Positions 36,552 to 47,517 are shown, counted from the stretch's first letter. The stretch: 64,000 bases of DNA from Tsukamurella conjunctivitidis (GCF_007858475.1 NZ_VIGX01000016.1:21029-85028), one strand, 5' to 3'. A program made the numbers and translations. The notes: a model not told the origin generated them from the letters alone.

Positions 36552-38075
36552 ATGCGCGGTGCGCTGCTGATCGCCGGCGCCACGTCCGACGCCGGGAAGT
36601 CCACCGTCACGGCCGGGCTGTGTCGTCTGCTCGCCCGGCGGGGCGTGCGGGTCGCGCCGTTCAAGGCGCAGAACATGTCCAACAACTCCGTCGCCACCGT
36701 CGAACCCGACGGCACGAGCGGCGAGATCGGTCGCGCTCAGGCGACGCAGGCGCTGGCGTGCGGTCTGGCACCGTCGACCCGGTTCAATCCCGTCCTGCTC
36801 AAGCCCGGCAGCGATCGCCGCAGCCACCTGATCCTGCACGGCAGGCCCGTCGGTGACGTCGGTGCGCGCGACTACGTGACCCGCCGGCAGTGGCTCCTCG
36901 ACGAGGTCACCACCACCCTGCAGGCGCTGCGCGACGAGTTCGACGTCGTGCTGTGCGAGGGTGCCGGGAGCCCCGCCGAGATCAACCTGCGCGCCACCGA
37001 CATCGCGAACATGGGGCTCGCGCGCGCCGCTGACCTGCCGACGCTGATCGTCGGCGACATCGACCGCGGGGGAGTGCTCGCCCACCTCGCGGGCACGGTC
37101 GCCGTGATGCCGCCCGACGATCAGCGGCTCGTCCACGGCTTCCTGATCAACCGTTTCCGCGGCGACGTCTCGCTGCTCACCCCCGGTCTGGAGCAGCTCG
37201 AGGAGATCACGAAGCGGCCCACGCTCGGCGTGCTGCCGTACCTCGAGGACCTCTGGCTCGACGCCGAGGACTCGCTCGCCGCGTTCGGGAGCGACCTCGT
37301 GGGCCGCGGCTCGACCGCGGCCACCCCGATCGCCGTCGCCGCCATCGCGCTCCCACGCGTCTCCAACACCACCGACGTCGAGGCACTCGCCTGCGAACCC
37401 GGCCTGACGGTCCGCTGGACCACCCGGCCCGCCGACGTCGCCGCCGCCGACCTCGTGGTGCTCCCGGGCACCAGGAGCACCGTCGGCGATCTCGCCTGGC
37501 TCCGCGACCGCGGCCTCGCCGAGGCGCTCGTGCGGCGCGCGGCCGCCGGCGGGGCGACCGTCGGGATCTGCGGCGGCTACCAGATGCTCGGCCGCTCGAT
37601 CGCCGATCCGGCGGGCGTGGAGGCGGCGGCCGGGACCCGCGTCGACGGCCTCGGCGTCCTCGACGTCGAGGTCGAGTTCGGACCCGTCAAGTGCGTCCGG
37701 AACGTCGCGGGGACGGGACTCGGCGTCGCCGCGCGCGGCTACGAGATCCACCACGGCGTCGTCGTCCGCAGTGGGGAAGTCCCTGCGCTGCAGGGGCCGG
37801 ACGGCCCGGAGGGCGCCCGGCGCGGGCACGTGCTCGGTACGCACTGGCACGGCCTGTTCGGATCGGACGACTTCCGGCGCGCCTACCTGCGCGCGATCTT
37901 CCCGGGACGCGCACTCGGACCGCCGGTCGGCTACGAGGGTGCCCGGCTCGCCCAGCTCGACGGGGTCGCCGACGCCATCGAGGAGTATTGCGACGTCGAT
38001 GCGATCCTGAGGCCTTTGCATTCGAAGGGTAAGTTTTCGGCGATCCTGCCGCCCATCCGGATCACGAGTGACTAG
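36552..38075 (+). CDS. cobQ: Adenosylcobyric acid synthase
   Basis: Amidates four side chains of adenosylcobyrinic a,c-diamide with glutamine and ATP in cobalamin synthesis; 507 residues. N-terminal synthetase part: [20 protein letters not shown] and [11 protein letters not shown]-terminal class-I glutaminase part: nucleophile Cys in [10 protein letters not shown] and His in GTHWHGLF. The ATG abuts the map stop, so expression is coupled to map. Other cobalamin genes lie about 9 kb downstream. Confidence 0.95.
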   Translation: MRGALLIAGATSDAGKSTVTAGLCRLLARRGVRVAPFKAQNMSNNSVATVEPDGTSGEIGRAQATQALACGLAPSTRFNPVLLKPGSDRRSHLILHGRPVGDVGARDYVTRRQWLLDEVTTTLQALRDEFDVVLCEGAGSPAEINLRATDIANMGLARAADLPTLIVGDIDRGGVLAHLAGTVAVMPPDDQRLVHGFLINRFRGDVSLLTPGLEQLEEITKRPTLGVLPYLEDLWLDAEDSLAAFGSDLVGRGSTAATPIAVAAIALPRVSNTTDVEALACEPGLTVRWTTRPADVAAADLVVLPGTRSTVGDLAWLRDRGLAEALVRRAAAGGATVGICGGYQMLGRSIADPAGVEAAAGTRVDGLGVLDVEVEFGPVKCVRNVAGTGLGVAARGYEIHHGVVVRSGEVPALQGPDGPEGARRGHVLGTHWHGLFGSDDFRRAYLRAIFPGRALGPPVGYEGARLAQLDGVADAIEEYCDVDAILRPLHSKGKFSAILPPIRITSD

Positions 38076-38086
38076 CGTTACCGGTC

Positions 38087-38920
38087 ATGGGGATCGATTC
38101 AGCGCAGACGGTGCAGGTGCCCGCGGGCTCATGGACCTTCGACGTCTCGGTCGGGGGGTCCGAGCACGGCGTTCCGGTGCTGCTGCTGCACGGGTTCCCG
38201 CAGACGGAGGAGTGCTTCGACCAGGTGCGGGAGCGACTGCACGAGGCCGGGCTGCGCACCATCGCGCCCCGGCAACGCGGCTACAGCGCGGGGGCGCGGC
38301 CGGTGGGTGCGGACGAATACACCATGAAGCTCCTCGCCGAGGACGCCGCCCGGATCCTGGACGCCCTCGACGTCCCGTACGCGCACGTCGTCGGGCACGG
38401 CCTCGGCGCGACGGTCGCCTGGCACTTCGCCGCCGCGTACCCGCTGCGCGCGATGAGCCTGACCGCCGTCTCGTTCGGGCACCCGTCCGCCTTCGGCGAG
38501 GCGATGGCCACGGATCAGGACCAGCGGCAGCGGTCGCGCTACCTCGAGCTCTTCCTGCAATCGGGGGCCGCGGAGAAGGCGCTGCTGGCGAACGACGCGC
38601 GCACGCTGCTCGCGACCGCACCGGGCGGCGGCATCGAGGAGCTGGCGAACGAGCCCGCGCTGACGGCGGCGCTCAACTGGTACCGGGCGAACATGGTGCC
38701 CGGCGGGGAGGGGCTGGACTGTCCCGTCATCGAGGTGCCCACCACCCTCGTGTGGGGCAATCGCGACGCCATCGCCGGTGCCGCGCAGGCGAAGGGCACC
38801 GCCCACTACCTCCGGGCCGACTACCGGCTCAGCGAGGTCCCCGACGGTGACCACTGGCTCCCGTTGCGCGCGCCCGCGGCGCTGGCCTCGGAGATCGCGC
38901 TGCGGACGCTCCGGAACTGA
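38087..38920 (+). CDS. Alpha/beta-hydrolase-fold protein lacking the nucleophile
   Basis: A 277-residue protein built like epoxide hydrolases and haloalkane dehalogenases: HGFPQTEECF oxyanion region, cap domain, and a C-terminal His in GDHWLP. The nucleophile elbow, normally G-x-Nuc-x-G (GHDLGA or GHSMGG), reads GHGLGA, so the nucleophile position is Gly (codon GGC, one base from the Asp codon GAC). Either a non-catalytic relative or one with another activity. ATG 38087 is eight bases after TAGCGT, itself overlapping the cobQ stop. Confidence 0.78.
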   Translation: MGIDSAQTVQVPAGSWTFDVSVGGSEHGVPVLLLHGFPQTEECFDQVRERLHEAGLRTIAPRQRGYSAGARPVGADEYTMKLLAEDAARILDALDVPYAHVVGHGLGATVAWHFAAAYPLRAMSLTAVSFGHPSAFGEAMATDQDQRQRSRYLELFLQSGAAEKALLANDARTLLATAPGGGIEELANEPALTAALNWYRANMVPGGEGLDCPVIEVPTTLVWGNRDAIAGAAQAKGTAHYLRADYRLSEVPDGDHWLPLRAPAALASEIALRTLRN

Positions 38921-38956
38921 CCGCGTTCGTGCGCGGCCGTCCCGGAGCGGTCGTCG

Positions 38957-39058
38957 CTACGTGGTGGAGCCGCAGGTGCAGTTGTCGCCGCACGAGCAGT
39001 TCTCGCACGTGCAGTTCGGGTTGGAGCAGCCGGGGACATTCAAATCATGGTGATTCAT
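38957..39058 (-). CDS. 33-residue metallothionein-like Cys-rich peptide
   Basis: Seven Cys at positions 11, 16, 18, 21, 23, 27 and 29, mostly as CTC, CSC and CTC pairs separated by Asn, Gly, Glu and Asp, with two His at 3-4. This spacing is that of small metal-thiolate peptides. It starts at ATG 39058, 32 bases after the mycothione reductase stop and on the same strand, with no clear Shine-Dalgarno sequence. It is too short for most gene finders. It is not similar by eye to mycobacterial MymT. Likely binds Cu(I) or Zn(II) (inference). Confidence 0.7.
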   Translation of the reverse strand: MNHHDLNVPGCSNPNCTCENCSCGDNCTCGSTT

Positions 39059-39090
39059 GCATATGACTGTACCCCGGCCCCCGGCCGGTA

Positions 39091-40500
39091 TCACGTGTCC
39101 TTGGACAGCCCCAGGAGGGCGTTCTCGACCAGCTCCGGCAGCGCCGGGTGGATCCAGTACTGCCCGCGCGCGAATTCCTGCGCGGGGATGGAGAAGGACA
39201 TCGCGGTGATCGCCGACTGGATCAGCGCCGAGGCCTGGTGCCCGACGATGTGCGCGCCGACGAGCAGCCCCGTCGATCGATCCGCGATCAGCTTGCACAC
39301 GCCCTCGGCGTCGGCCATCGCCCAGCCGTAGGCGATGTCGGCGTAGCGCTGCTCGGCGACCGCCACGTCGATGCCCCGCGACCGGGCCTCGGCCTCGGTC
39401 AGCCCGACGGAGGCGACCTGCGGCCGGGAGAAGACCGCGCCCGGGACGAACCGGTGGTCCGACGTCGCCGCGGGGGTGTCCCAGCCGGACAGCAGGTTCT
39501 CCGCGACTACGCGCGCCTCGTGGTTCGCCACGTGCCGCAGCGGGAACCTCGTGCTCACGTCGCCGAGCGCCCACACGCCGCGCACGGGCGTGCGCTGGTG
39601 CTCGTCGACGGGGACGCGGCCGGCGCCGTCGAGCTCGATGCCGATGGCGGACAGGGCGAGCGTGTCGCCGTTCGGGATCCGGCCGGTGGCGACGAGCAGC
39701 ACGTCGCCGGACACCGTCGAACCGTCGGACAGGTCCACCTCCACGCCGTCGCCGGTCGTGCGGGTCGCCGTGACCACGGTGCTCAGACGGACGTCCCACT
39801 TCTCCGCGACCTGTGCGGTGAAGACCTCGGCGATGGTCTGGTCCTGGGCGCGCAGGAGCCGCTCGCCGCGCGCCACCACAGTGACCTCCGCGCCGAGACC
39901 GGCGAAGACGTGGGCGAACTCGGCCGCGATGTAGCCGCCGCCCACGACGATCACGCGGCCCGGCAGGGCCTCGAGCCGCATGATCGTGTCGTTGGTGTGG
40001 AAGGGCGCGGCGCCGTCCGCCGTGAAGGTCGGCGGGATCGCGGGCCGCGATCCGGCGGAGATCACCACGTCGCGTCCCGTGACGACGGTGCCGTCGGCCA
40101 GCTCGAGACGGTGCAGGCCGTCGCCGGAGGCAGGGAGGAACCACGCCTCCTGCTGGAAGACCGTGATGTTCGGGCACTTGTCCTCGCGGTAGCGCAGGCC
40201 GCCCGCGGCGTAGCGGTCGATGCGCCCGAAGACGCGGTCGCGGATGTCGGCCCAGCGGGTGCCGGTGATCTCCGCGTCGACTCCGACCGCTCCGCCGTCG
40301 CGGGCCTCGTCGGCGACGTCGGCGGGGTAGACGAACATCTTGGTGGGGATGCACCCGACGTTCAGACAGGTGCCGCCGAAGGCCCCGTTGAACTGCCCCT
40401 TGTCGACGATCGCGATCGTGCGGTCGTCGAATCGCTCGTCGGGGATCGTGTTGCCGGCCCCGGAACCGATGATGACGAGGTCGAAGACGCGCTCGGCCAT
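39091..40500 (-). CDS. mtr: Mycothione reductase
   Basis: NADPH-dependent flavoenzyme that reduces mycothiol disulfide, maintaining the actinobacterial thiol pool; 469 residues. FAD motif VIIGSGAGN, redox-active disulfide [19 protein letters not shown](P) motif [15 protein letters not shown] and C-terminal interface His motif [14 protein letters not shown]. The neighbouring hydrolase gene upstream and mqo divergent to it reproduce the mycobacterial mtr locus. ATG 40500 follows the hydrolase stop by one base. Its end precedes the Cys-rich peptide gene. Confidence 0.94.
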   Translation of the reverse strand: MAERVFDLVIIGSGAGNTIPDERFDDRTIAIVDKGQFNGAFGGTCLNVGCIPTKMFVYPADVADEARDGGAVGVDAEITGTRWADIRDRVFGRIDRYAAGGLRYREDKCPNITVFQQEAWFLPASGDGLHRLELADGTVVTGRDVVISAGSRPAIPPTFTADGAAPFHTNDTIMRLEALPGRVIVVGGGYIAAEFAHVFAGLGAEVTVVARGERLLRAQDQTIAEVFTAQVAEKWDVRLSTVVTATRTTGDGVEVDLSDGSTVSGDVLLVATGRIPNGDTLALSAIGIELDGAGRVPVDEHQRTPVRGVWALGDVSTRFPLRHVANHEARVVAENLLSGWDTPAATSDHRFVPGAVFSRPQVASVGLTEAEARSRGIDVAVAEQRYADIAYGWAMADAEGVCKLIADRSTGLLVGAHIVGHQASALIQSAITAMSFSIPAQEFARGQYWIHPALPELVENALLGLSKDT

Positions 40501-40501
40501 G

Positions 40502-41506
40502 TCAGCCCTCGATCTCGCGGGCCAGCCAGGAACCGAGCTCCGCGTAGGCGGTCTCGCGGGCGTCCTTCTCGGAGAGGAAGACGTCGTGCTTGGCGTTCTC
40601 GATGGGGATCACCGTCAGGCGCCCGCCGAGCGCGCCCGACCACTTCGCGATCTGCCGGGTGTCGAGCACGACGTCGGCGCGGCCGGCCTCCTCGCTCCAC
40701 TCCTTGGGGGCGAAGCTCTTCGTCGAGCGGAGGACGAGCGAGGGGACGCCGACGTCGAGCCCGCGGTGCAGGAGGCTGTGCGCGACGCGCACGGCCCGTA
40801 ACCAGCCGAACCGGACGGGGAAGCCCTCGATCGGTTTGATCCGGACGTCGAAGTCGAACTCGCCGTGCTCGTCGGCGTGGATGGTCTGGCCGTAGACGCC
40901 GACCGCCTCGACGGGCACGATGCGGGTGCCGACGGCCTTGCCGATGAGCTTCACGACCGGCGTCGCGACCTCGCGCAGCACCGCCGAGCCCTGCAGGTCG
41001 AACCAGGGACTGTCGAGCACCAGGCCGACGATCGGTGCGGTCCGGCCGGCCTTGCGGCGGCGGTCGAGCCACAGCGGCGTGATGAGTCCGCCCGTCGAGT
41101 GCGCCGCGACGACGACGCCGAGCCCGGGGTGCTCCCGCTCGATGGCCGCGACGGCGAGCTCGAGTTCGGCGTCGTAGACGGTGAAGTCGGTCGCGTAGTG
41201 CGCGGACTGGCCATCGCGCAGCGAGCGGCCGCACTTGCGCAGGTCCAGCGCGTAGAAGGCGTACCCGCGGTCGGCGAAGAACTCGGCGACGTCGGTCTGG
41301 AAGAAGTAGTCCGAGAAGCCGTGCACCCACAGCACCGCGTGATGCGGTTGCGTCGCCGCGGCCGAGGTGGACGGGACGTGCTTGACCAGCGTGGCCACGA
41401 CGTCGCCGCCCGGTTCGCCGTCCGGGTCCGGGCCCAGTTCGAAGGTGTGCGCGACGTAGTCGTCGCCGAGGACGTCGGGGGAATAGGTCAGCTCAGTGGT
41501 CGCCAC
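40502..41506 (-). CDS. Serine alpha/beta-hydrolase (monoacylglycerol-lipase-like)
   Basis: A 334-residue hydrolase of the Hydrolase_4/serine-aminopeptidase type: oxyanion region [10 protein letters not shown], nucleophile Ser in VAAHSTGGL at about residue 130, and a His in ENAKHDVF. The conserved partner of mycothione reductase in mycobacteria. The GTG at 41506 is six bases after TACAGT on the minus strand, so it is likely leaderless. First gene of the hydrolase-mtr-Cys-rich peptide operon. Substrate unknown. Confidence 0.85.
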   Translation of the reverse strand: MATTELTYSPDVLGDDYVAHTFELGPDPDGEPGGDVVATLVKHVPSTSAAATQPHHAVLWVHGFSDYFFQTDVAEFFADRGYAFYALDLRKCGRSLRDGQSAHYATDFTVYDAELELAVAAIEREHPGLGVVVAAHSTGGLITPLWLDRRRKAGRTAPIVGLVLDSPWFDLQGSAVLREVATPVVKLIGKAVGTRIVPVEAVGVYGQTIHADEHGEFDFDVRIKPIEGFPVRFGWLRAVRVAHSLLHRGLDVGVPSLVLRSTKSFAPKEWSEEAGRADVVLDTRQIAKWSGALGGRLTVIPIENAKHDVFLSEKDARETAYAELGSWLAREIEG

Positions 41507-41615
41507 GGGTTCACTGTAATGAGGCGATCGCCGGGAGCGGAGTGAGCGGACCTGCGGGGCCGTGCCGATCCGTCGTCCGGCATGGTGTGCCGCGCGCCAC
41601 CGAAGGGCCCCGGAG

Positions 41616-41621
41616 TAAGGT
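41616..41621 (+). promoter_or_regulatory. Putative -10 (TAAGGT) of mqo
   Basis: TAAGGT lies 59 bases before the mqo ATG. Unlike its neighbours mqo would have a leader of about 50 bases with GAGGAG in it. Confidence 0.45.
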
Positions 41622-41680
41622 TCTGGCGCAGAAGGGGGCCGTTCGGTGGCCCCGCCCCACGTCGAGGAGTGAACTACCAG

Positions 41681-43177
41681 ATGGCCCGTAACGTGATCAG
41701 CACGGACGTCGCGCTCGTCGGCGCGGGAATCATGAGCGCCACGCTCGGCACCCTGCTCCGCAAGTTGGAGCCCAGCTGGTCGATCAACGTCTTCGAGTCC
41801 CTCGACGCCGCGGCCGCCGAGTCCTCCGATCCGTGGAACAACGCGGGTACCGGTCACTCGGCACTGTGCGAGCTGAACTACACGCCGCAGGCGGCCGACG
41901 GTTCCGTCGACATCTCCAAGGCGATCACGATCAACGAGCAGTTCCAGGTCTCGCGCCAGTTCTGGGCGTACGCCGTGGACGCGGGCGTCCTCGACGATCC
42001 CTCCGACTTCATCAACCCCATCCCGCACGCCAGCTTCGTGCACGGTGCCGACAACGTCGAGTACCTGCGCAAGCGCTACGACGCGCTGTCCGGGCAGACC
42101 CTGTTCGAGGGCATGGAGTTCTTCACCGACCCGGCCACGTTCTCCGAGCGCCTGCCGATCATGGCCGCGGGACGCAACTTCGGCGATCCCGTCGCCGTCA
42201 ACTGGTACGAGGGCGGCACCGACGTCGACTTCGGGTCGTTGACGAAGAAGCTCATCAACTTCGTGGGCAAGGGCGGTGCCGTCCACTTCGGCACCAAGGT
42301 CACCAACCTCAAGCGCACGAAGGACGGCTGGCGCCTGACCGTGCGGAACCTGCGGACGCACGAGGTCTCCTACGTCGACGCGCGCTTCGTCTTCGTCGGC
42401 GCCGGCGGCGGCGCGCTGCCGCTGCTGCAGAAGTCGGGCATCAAGGAGGCCAAGGGCTTCGGCGGCTTCCCCGTCTCCGGCCAGTTCTTCCGCTGCTCGA
42501 ACCCCGAGCTCATCGATCACCATGCCGCGAAGGTCTACGGCAAGGCCGCCGTGGGTGCGCCGCCGATGTCGGTGCCGCACCTCGACACCCGCGTCATCGA
42601 GGGCAACAAGGGCCTGCTGTTCGGCCCGTACGCCGGGTTCTCGCCGAAGTTCCTCAAGGCGGGGCAGTACACCGACCTGCCGCTGTCGGTGAAGCCGAAC
42701 AACTTGCTTCCCATGATGGCCGTCGGCCTCAAGGAGATGGGCCTGACCAAGTACCTCGTCGGCGAGCTGATGCAGTCGCCGGCCGACCGCGTGAAGACGC
42801 TGTCGGAGTTCGTGCCCCGCGCCGAGGGCCAGGACTGGGAGCTCATCACCGCGGGCCAGCGCGTCCAGGTGATCCGCAAGGGCCCCGGCGGCGGCAACCT
42901 CGAGTTCGGCACCGCGGTGATCGCGGCGAACGACGAGTCGATCGCCGGCCTGCTGGGTGCCTCGCCCGGCGCATCGACGGCCGTGCCCGCGATGCTCGAC
43001 GTGCTCGGCAAGTGCTTCCCGAAGCACATGCAGGCGTGGAAGCCGTTGCTGCAGGAGATGATCCCGTCCTACGGCACCACGCTCAACGACAACAAGCAGC
43101 TGTTCGACCAGGTCTGGGACTGGACCAACCGCACGCTGCAGCTGTCCCCGGGCGTCGGGGCCGACGCGCAGGCCTAG
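41681..43177 (+). CDS. mqo: Malate:quinone oxidoreductase
   Basis: FAD-dependent peripheral membrane enzyme that oxidises malate to oxaloacetate and passes electrons to menaquinone, bypassing malate dehydrogenase. 498 residues; [21 protein letters not shown] is the FAD site, then [20 protein letters not shown] and [11 protein letters not shown], all standard Mqo. Start ATG 41681 with GAGGAG about 11 bases upstream. Followed closely by a GNAT gene, as in mycobacteria. Confidence 0.97.
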   Translation: MARNVISTDVALVGAGIMSATLGTLLRKLEPSWSINVFESLDAAAAESSDPWNNAGTGHSALCELNYTPQAADGSVDISKAITINEQFQVSRQFWAYAVDAGVLDDPSDFINPIPHASFVHGADNVEYLRKRYDALSGQTLFEGMEFFTDPATFSERLPIMAAGRNFGDPVAVNWYEGGTDVDFGSLTKKLINFVGKGGAVHFGTKVTNLKRTKDGWRLTVRNLRTHEVSYVDARFVFVGAGGGALPLLQKSGIKEAKGFGGFPVSGQFFRCSNPELIDHHAAKVYGKAAVGAPPMSVPHLDTRVIEGNKGLLFGPYAGFSPKFLKAGQYTDLPLSVKPNNLLPMMAVGLKEMGLTKYLVGELMQSPADRVKTLSEFVPRAEGQDWELITAGQRVQVIRKGPGGGNLEFGTAVIAANDESIAGLLGASPGASTAVPAMLDVLGKCFPKHMQAWKPLLQEMIPSYGTTLNDNKQLFDQVWDWTNRTLQLSPGVGADAQA

Positions 43178-43181
43178 TGCC

Positions 43182-43619
43182 GTGCGCCGTACCTCCGGTC
43201 ACGAACTCGATGCGACGAGCCTCTACGCGCTGCTGAAGCTGCGCGCCGAGGTGTTCATCGCCGAGCAGCAGAGCCCCTGGCTCGACGTCGACGGGCGCGA
43301 CCTGGACCCGTCGACCGTGCATCTGTGGCTGCCCGGCGATGACGGCGACGGTGCCGTCGCGACGGTCCGCGTCACCGCCGAGTGCGACGGCGTCGCCCGG
43401 ATCGGCCGGGTGTGTGCCGCCCCGTCGCACCGCGGCCGCGGCCTGATCGGGGTCCTGATGACCGCAGCGCTCGCCGAGCTCGACGGCCGGGCCTGCCTGC
43501 TCGAGGCGCAGTCGCACCTCGAGGCGATGTACGCCATGTACGGATTCGCCCGCGAGGGCGACGAATTCATCGAGGACGGCATCCCGCACGTCCCCATGAG
43601 GAGGCCCGCCGGTGTCTGA
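43182..43619 (+). CDS. ElaA-like GNAT acetyltransferase
   Basis: A 145-residue single-domain [23 protein letters not shown] near the start is an ElaA-type pattern, and [18 protein letters not shown] is the acetyl-CoA motif. The GTG start is four bases after the mqo stop, and its end overlaps the chelatase-like gene by eight bases, so the three form one transcription unit. Substrate unknown. Confidence 0.85.
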   Translation: MRRTSGHELDATSLYALLKLRAEVFIAEQQSPWLDVDGRDLDPSTVHLWLPGDDGDGAVATVRVTAECDGVARIGRVCAAPSHRGRGLIGVLMTAALAELDGRACLLEAQSHLEAMYAMYGFAREGDEFIEDGIPHVPMRRPAGV

Positions 43620-45453
43620 CCGCTTCCCGTTCAGCGCCGTCGTCGGCCACGACGAGCTGCGGCTCGCCCTCACGCTGTGCGCCATCGCCCCCGCCGTCGG
43701 CGGGGTGTTGGTGCGCGGCGAGAAGGGCACCGCGAAGTCGACCGCCGCGCGGGCCCTCGCGCCGCTGTTGCCGGCGCGCCCCGACGGTGCGCCCGCCCGG
43801 CTCGTCGAGCTGCCCATCGGGGCCACAGAGGACCGCGTCGTGGGCTCTCTCGATCTGCACCGCGCGCTCGGCGAGGGCGCCGTGGACTTCACGCCCGGCC
43901 TGCTCGCCGATGCCGACGCCGGCATCCTCTACGTCGACGAGGTCAACCTGCTCTCGGACCACCTCGTCGACGTGCTGCTCGACGCCGCCGCGATGGGGCG
44001 GGTGACCGTCGAGCGCGACGGGATCTCCCGCTCCTACCCGGCTCGATTCGTCCTGGTGGGCACCATGAATCCGGAGGAGGGGGAGCTGCGGCCGCAGTTG
44101 CTCGACCGGTTCGGGCTCGCCGTCGACGTGCGCGCCAGCCGTGACGTGGACGACCGCGTCGAGGTGATGCGGCGCCGCCTCGCCTTCGAGGCCGACCCCG
44201 CCGCCTTCGCGGCCGCGTACGCCGACGCCGACGCCGAGCAGGCCCGCCGCATCGCCGATGCCCGCGACCGGCTCCCCGCCGTCGCACTGCCGGACGCGGA
44301 GCTGCGCCGCATCGCCGCCGTGTGCGCCGCCTTCGACGTCGACGGCATGCGCGCCGACCTGGTGATAGCCCGGGCGGCCCGCGCGCACGCCGCGTGGCGC
44401 GGCGTCGCCGAGGTCACCGAGGACGACGTCCGCGTCGCCGCGGCGCTGGCCCTGCCGCACCGCAAACGCCGCGACCCGTTCGACGAGCCCGGTCTCGACG
44501 AAACCGACCTCGACCGCGCCCTGGACGAGGCGCGCCAGGACGGCGATCCCGAGCCGGATCCCGACCCGGACGGCCCCGGCGGTGGCGACGCGGCCGACCC
44601 GCCCCCGTCGCCGCAGGACGACGCCGGTGCCCCCGCGCCCGAGCCGCAGGGCGCGCCGCTGCCCACCGCGCGGCATCGCACCGTCGGCAGGTTGACCGTC
44701 CCGGGGATCGGCACCGGGGGAGCGACGGGCCGCCGGTCCAAGTCGCGCTCCGATCGCGGCAGTGTCGTGCGCGCCGCGCCGGCGGGAACCGGCGCCGGCC
44801 TGCACCTGGCCGCCACCCTCCGCGCCGCCGCGCCCGCGCAGGCCGCCCGTGGCCGGGTCGACGGCCCACTGCGCCTCGCGGCGTCGGACCTGCGATCCCC
44901 GATCCGCGAGGCCACGGAGGGCAACCTCGTGGTCTTCGTCGTGGATCTCTCGGGGTCGATGGCGGCGCGGGAGCGGATCGCGCTGGTCGGCGAGGCCGCG
45001 GTCTCGCTGCTCCGCGACGCCTATCAGCGACGCGACAAGGTGGCCGTCATCGGTTTCCGCGGCGCGGAGGCCACGCTGCTCGTGCCGCCGACCCGGTCCG
45101 TCGATGTGGCCGTCGCCCGCCTCGCGCGGGCCCGGACCGGCGGCCGGACCCCGCTCGCGGAAGGCCTGATCGAGGCGCGGAAGCTGCTGCGCCGCGAGGA
45201 ACTCCGCCCGGACGCCCGGCGCCCGTTGGTCGTTGTGCTCACCGATGGCCGCGCGACGTCGGGCCGGGACCCGCTGCCGCGCGCCCTCGCCGCTGCAGCG
45301 GGGCTGCACGCCGACGGCCGGGCGAGCATCGTCGTGGACTGCGAGACCTCGATGGTGCGGCTGGGGCTGGCGGCGAAGGTCGCGGCCGCGCTCGGTGCGC
45401 CGATGCTGCCGTTGAGCGGCCTCAGCCCGCAGGACCTGGCCCGCGTCGCCTGA
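43612..45453 (+). CDS. Magnesium-chelatase-like AAA/VWA fusion protein
   Basis: A 613-residue protein combining a ChlI-type AAA+ ATPase (Walker [10 protein letters not shown] at about 40, Walker [12 protein letters not shown]) with a ChlD-type VWA domain at the C-terminus ([17 protein letters not shown]) joined by an acidic Pro-rich linker at about 300-350. It starts at GTG 43612 with GAGGAG eight bases upstream. Lying before cobO and cobB, it is probably the ATPase/adaptor for cobalt insertion by CobN, but no CobN is in the window. A general MoxR-VWA chaperone role is the alternative. Confidence 0.85.
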   Translation: MSDRFPFSAVVGHDELRLALTLCAIAPAVGGVLVRGEKGTAKSTAARALAPLLPARPDGAPARLVELPIGATEDRVVGSLDLHRALGEGAVDFTPGLLADADAGILYVDEVNLLSDHLVDVLLDAAAMGRVTVERDGISRSYPARFVLVGTMNPEEGELRPQLLDRFGLAVDVRASRDVDDRVEVMRRRLAFEADPAAFAAAYADADAEQARRIADARDRLPAVALPDAELRRIAAVCAAFDVDGMRADLVIARAARAHAAWRGVAEVTEDDVRVAAALALPHRKRRDPFDEPGLDETDLDRALDEARQDGDPEPDPDPDGPGGGDAADPPPSPQDDAGAPAPEPQGAPLPTARHRTVGRLTVPGIGTGGATGRRSKSRSDRGSVVRAAPAGTGAGLHLAATLRAAAPAQAARGRVDGPLRLAASDLRSPIREATEGNLVVFVVDLSGSMAARERIALVGEAAVSLLRDAYQRRDKVAVIGFRGAEATLLVPPTRSVDVAVARLARARTGGRTPLAEGLIEARKLLRREELRPDARRPLVVVLTDGRATSGRDPLPRALAAAAGLHADGRASIVVDCETSMVRLGLAAKVAAALGAPMLPLSGLSPQDLARVA

Positions 45454-45544
45454 CGTATGTTCCCGAAAGTCGGGTTCTGCGGCGGTCCGGGGCTAGATCC
45501 GGTGGCGGAGACCCGCGAAACCCGAAACTCAGTGAGGAGTCCCG

Positions 45545-46162
45545 ATGCCGCAGGGCAAGGTCGAATCGGTGCCGCAGGACGGCCTGACCACCCGGCAGCG
45601 CCGTAACCAGCCGGTGCTGGCCGTGCACACCGGTCCCGGCAAGGGCAAGTCGACGGCCGCCTTCGGCATGGCCATGCGGGCGTGGAACCAGGGCTTCGAC
45701 ATCGGCGTCTTCCAGTTCGTCAAGAGCGCGAAGTGGAAGGTCGGCGAGGAGCAGACGATGCTCGCCCTGGGCGAGCTGCACGAGCGCACGGGCGCCGGCG
45801 GGCCCGTCGAGTGGCACAAGATGGGGCAGGGCTGGTCGTGGCTGCGTCGCACGGACGACGCCGAACAGGACCACGCCGAGGCCGCCCGCGACGGGTGGCG
45901 GGAGATCGCGCGCCGGCTCAGCGTCGAGCAACATCGCTTCTACGTCCTCGACGAGTTCACCTACCCGCTCAAGTGGGGCTGGATCGACGTCGACGAGGTG
46001 GTCGAGACCCTGGTGAACCGGCCCGGCAATCAGCACGTGGTGATCACCGGCCGCGACGCGCCGCAGGCGCTCATGGACGCCGCCGACCTGGTCACGGAGA
46101 TGACCAAGATCAAGCACCCGATGGATGCGGGTCGGAAGGGGCAGAGGGGGATCGAGTGGTAG
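45545..46162 (+). CDS. cobO: Cob(I)yrinic acid a,c-diamide adenosyltransferase
   Basis: Adenosylates the reduced corrinoid with ATP; 205 residues of the CobA/CobO/BtuR family. P-loop TGPGKGKSTAAFG at about residue 30, VLDEFTYPLKWGW as Walker B region and GRDAPQALMDAADLVTEM near the end. ATG 45545 with GAGGAG upstream. The 91-base gap from the chelatase-like gene holds a hairpin at 45462-45474 and a TATGTT hexamer at 45456-45461 that may be a weak promoter. Overlaps cobB by seven bases. Confidence 0.95.
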   Translation: MPQGKVESVPQDGLTTRQRRNQPVLAVHTGPGKGKSTAAFGMAMRAWNQGFDIGVFQFVKSAKWKVGEEQTMLALGELHERTGAGGPVEWHKMGQGWSWLRRTDDAEQDHAEAARDGWREIARRLSVEQHRFYVLDEFTYPLKWGWIDVDEVVETLVNRPGNQHVVITGRDAPQALMDAADLVTEMTKIKHPMDAGRKGQRGIEW

Positions 46163-47517
46163 CTCCCGCCACGGCGCCCGCGGTCGTCATCGCGGCACCG
46201 TCGTCGGGCAGTGGCAAGACCACCATCGCGACGGGCCTGATGGGGGCGCTGGCGCGGTGCGGCACCGTCGCACCCTTCAAGGTGGGGCCCGACTACATCG
46301 ACCCCGGCTACCACGCGCTCGCCACCGGGCGGCCGGGCCGCAACCTCGACGCGGTGCTGTGCGGCGAGCAGCGCGTCGCACCGCTGTACCGGCACGGCGC
46401 GCAGGGGGCCGACATCGCGGTCGTGGAGGGCGTCATGGGCCTGTTCGACGGCCGCATCGTCGACGGCCCGGCCGGTGTCGCGACCGAGGGCATCGGCTCC
46501 ACCGCCGATGTCGCGCAGATCCTGGGCGCCCCGGTGCTTCTCGTCGTGGACGCCCGCGGCCACTCCCAGTCCCTGGCCGCTCTGCTCGCGGGCTTCGCCG
46601 CTCACCGTCCCGGCATCGCGCTCGCGGGCGTGATCCTCAATCGCGTCTCCAGTCCGCGCCACGAACGCGTGCTGCGCAACGCCTGCGCACACGCGGGTCT
46701 GGAGGCCGTCGGCGCGGTGCCCGGCGCGGCGGCGCTCGAGGTACCGGCGCGCCACCTCGGCCTGATCCCGGCGGCCGAACGCGGCGCCGACGCGATCGCC
46801 GCCGTCGAGGCCATGACCGACCTGGTCGAACGCCACGTCGACGTGGAGCGGATCCGCGCGCTCGCGCGCCCCGTCGCCGAAGGACCGGTGTGGTCGCCGT
46901 CGGACGAGGTGACGCGCGGCGGCGAACCGGTCGTCGCGCTCGCCGGGGGGCCGGCGTTCAGCTTCGGCTACGCAGAGCACGAGGAACTCCTGCGCGCCGC
47001 CGGCGGACGGGTGCACCGGTTCGACCCCCTCACCGACGAGTTGCCGGCGAACGCCGCCGCCGTCGTCCTCCCCGGCGGCTTCCCCGAGGTGTACGCCGAG
47101 AAGCTGTCGGCGAACGCGCCGCTGCGCGCGCAGCTGCGCGCCCTCGTCGACGCCGGTGGGGTCGTGCACGCGGAGTGCGCGGGCCAGCTGTACCTCGCGG
47201 AGTCGCTCGACGGCGTGCCGATGTGCGGGATCGTGCCGGGTGCGGCGACCTTCACCCCGCGGCTGACGCTGGGCTACCGCGACGCCGTCGCGCTGGGGAC
47301 GGGCGCGCTGTTCACGGCGGGGGAGCGCGTGACGGGGCACGAGTTCCACCGCACCGCGCTCGCGCCAGGGCCCGCACCGGCATGGGGATGGCGCGACGGG
47401 GACGGCGTCGCCACGACCGACGGACACCTTTCGCCCACAGTGCACTCCTCGTATCTTCACGTGCACCCTGCCGGATATCCAGAGGTAGCAGAACGCCTGG
47501 TCAGAGCGGTCGCGTGA
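46156..47517 (+). CDS. cobB: Cobyrinic/hydrogenobyrinic acid a,c-diamide synthase
   Basis: Glutamine-dependent amidation of the a and c side chains of the corrin ring; 453 residues. N-terminal ATP part APSSGSGKTTIATGLMGAL with KVGPDYIDPGYH; C-terminal glutaminase with the nucleophile in HAECAGQLYLAESL and a VTGHEFH His. GTG 46156 lies seven bases inside the cobO end, after GAGGGGG. Works one step before CobO-type adenosylation and before cobQ. Confidence 0.94.
   Translation: MVAPATAPAVVIAAPSSGSGKTTIATGLMGALARCGTVAPFKVGPDYIDPGYHALATGRPGRNLDAVLCGEQRVAPLYRHGAQGADIAVVEGVMGLFDGRIVDGPAGVATEGIGSTADVAQILGAPVLLVVDARGHSQSLAALLAGFAAHRPGIALAGVILNRVSSPRHERVLRNACAHAGLEAVGAVPGAAALEVPARHLGLIPAAERGADAIAAVEAMTDLVERHVDVERIRALARPVAEGPVWSPSDEVTRGGEPVVALAGGPAFSFGYAEHEELLRAAGGRVHRFDPLTDELPANAAAVVLPGGFPEVYAEKLSANAPLRAQLRALVDAGGVVHAECAGQLYLAESLDGVPMCGIVPGAATFTPRLTLGYRDAVALGTGALFTAGERVTGHEFHRTALAPGPAPAWGWRDGDGVATTDGHLSPTVHSSYLHVHPAGYPEVAERLVRAVA

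Noticed and set aside
39062-39090. Dyad CCGGCC-CCC-GGCCGG (39074-39090 region) as terminator of mtr
   Set aside because: Only six base pairs, no U-tract, and the Cys-rich gene follows on the same strand. More likely incidental GC-rich sequence.
45454-45544. Cobalamin riboswitch before cobO
   Set aside because: The 91-base gap is too short, and no B12-box-like conserved core is visible; only a small hairpin (45462-45474).
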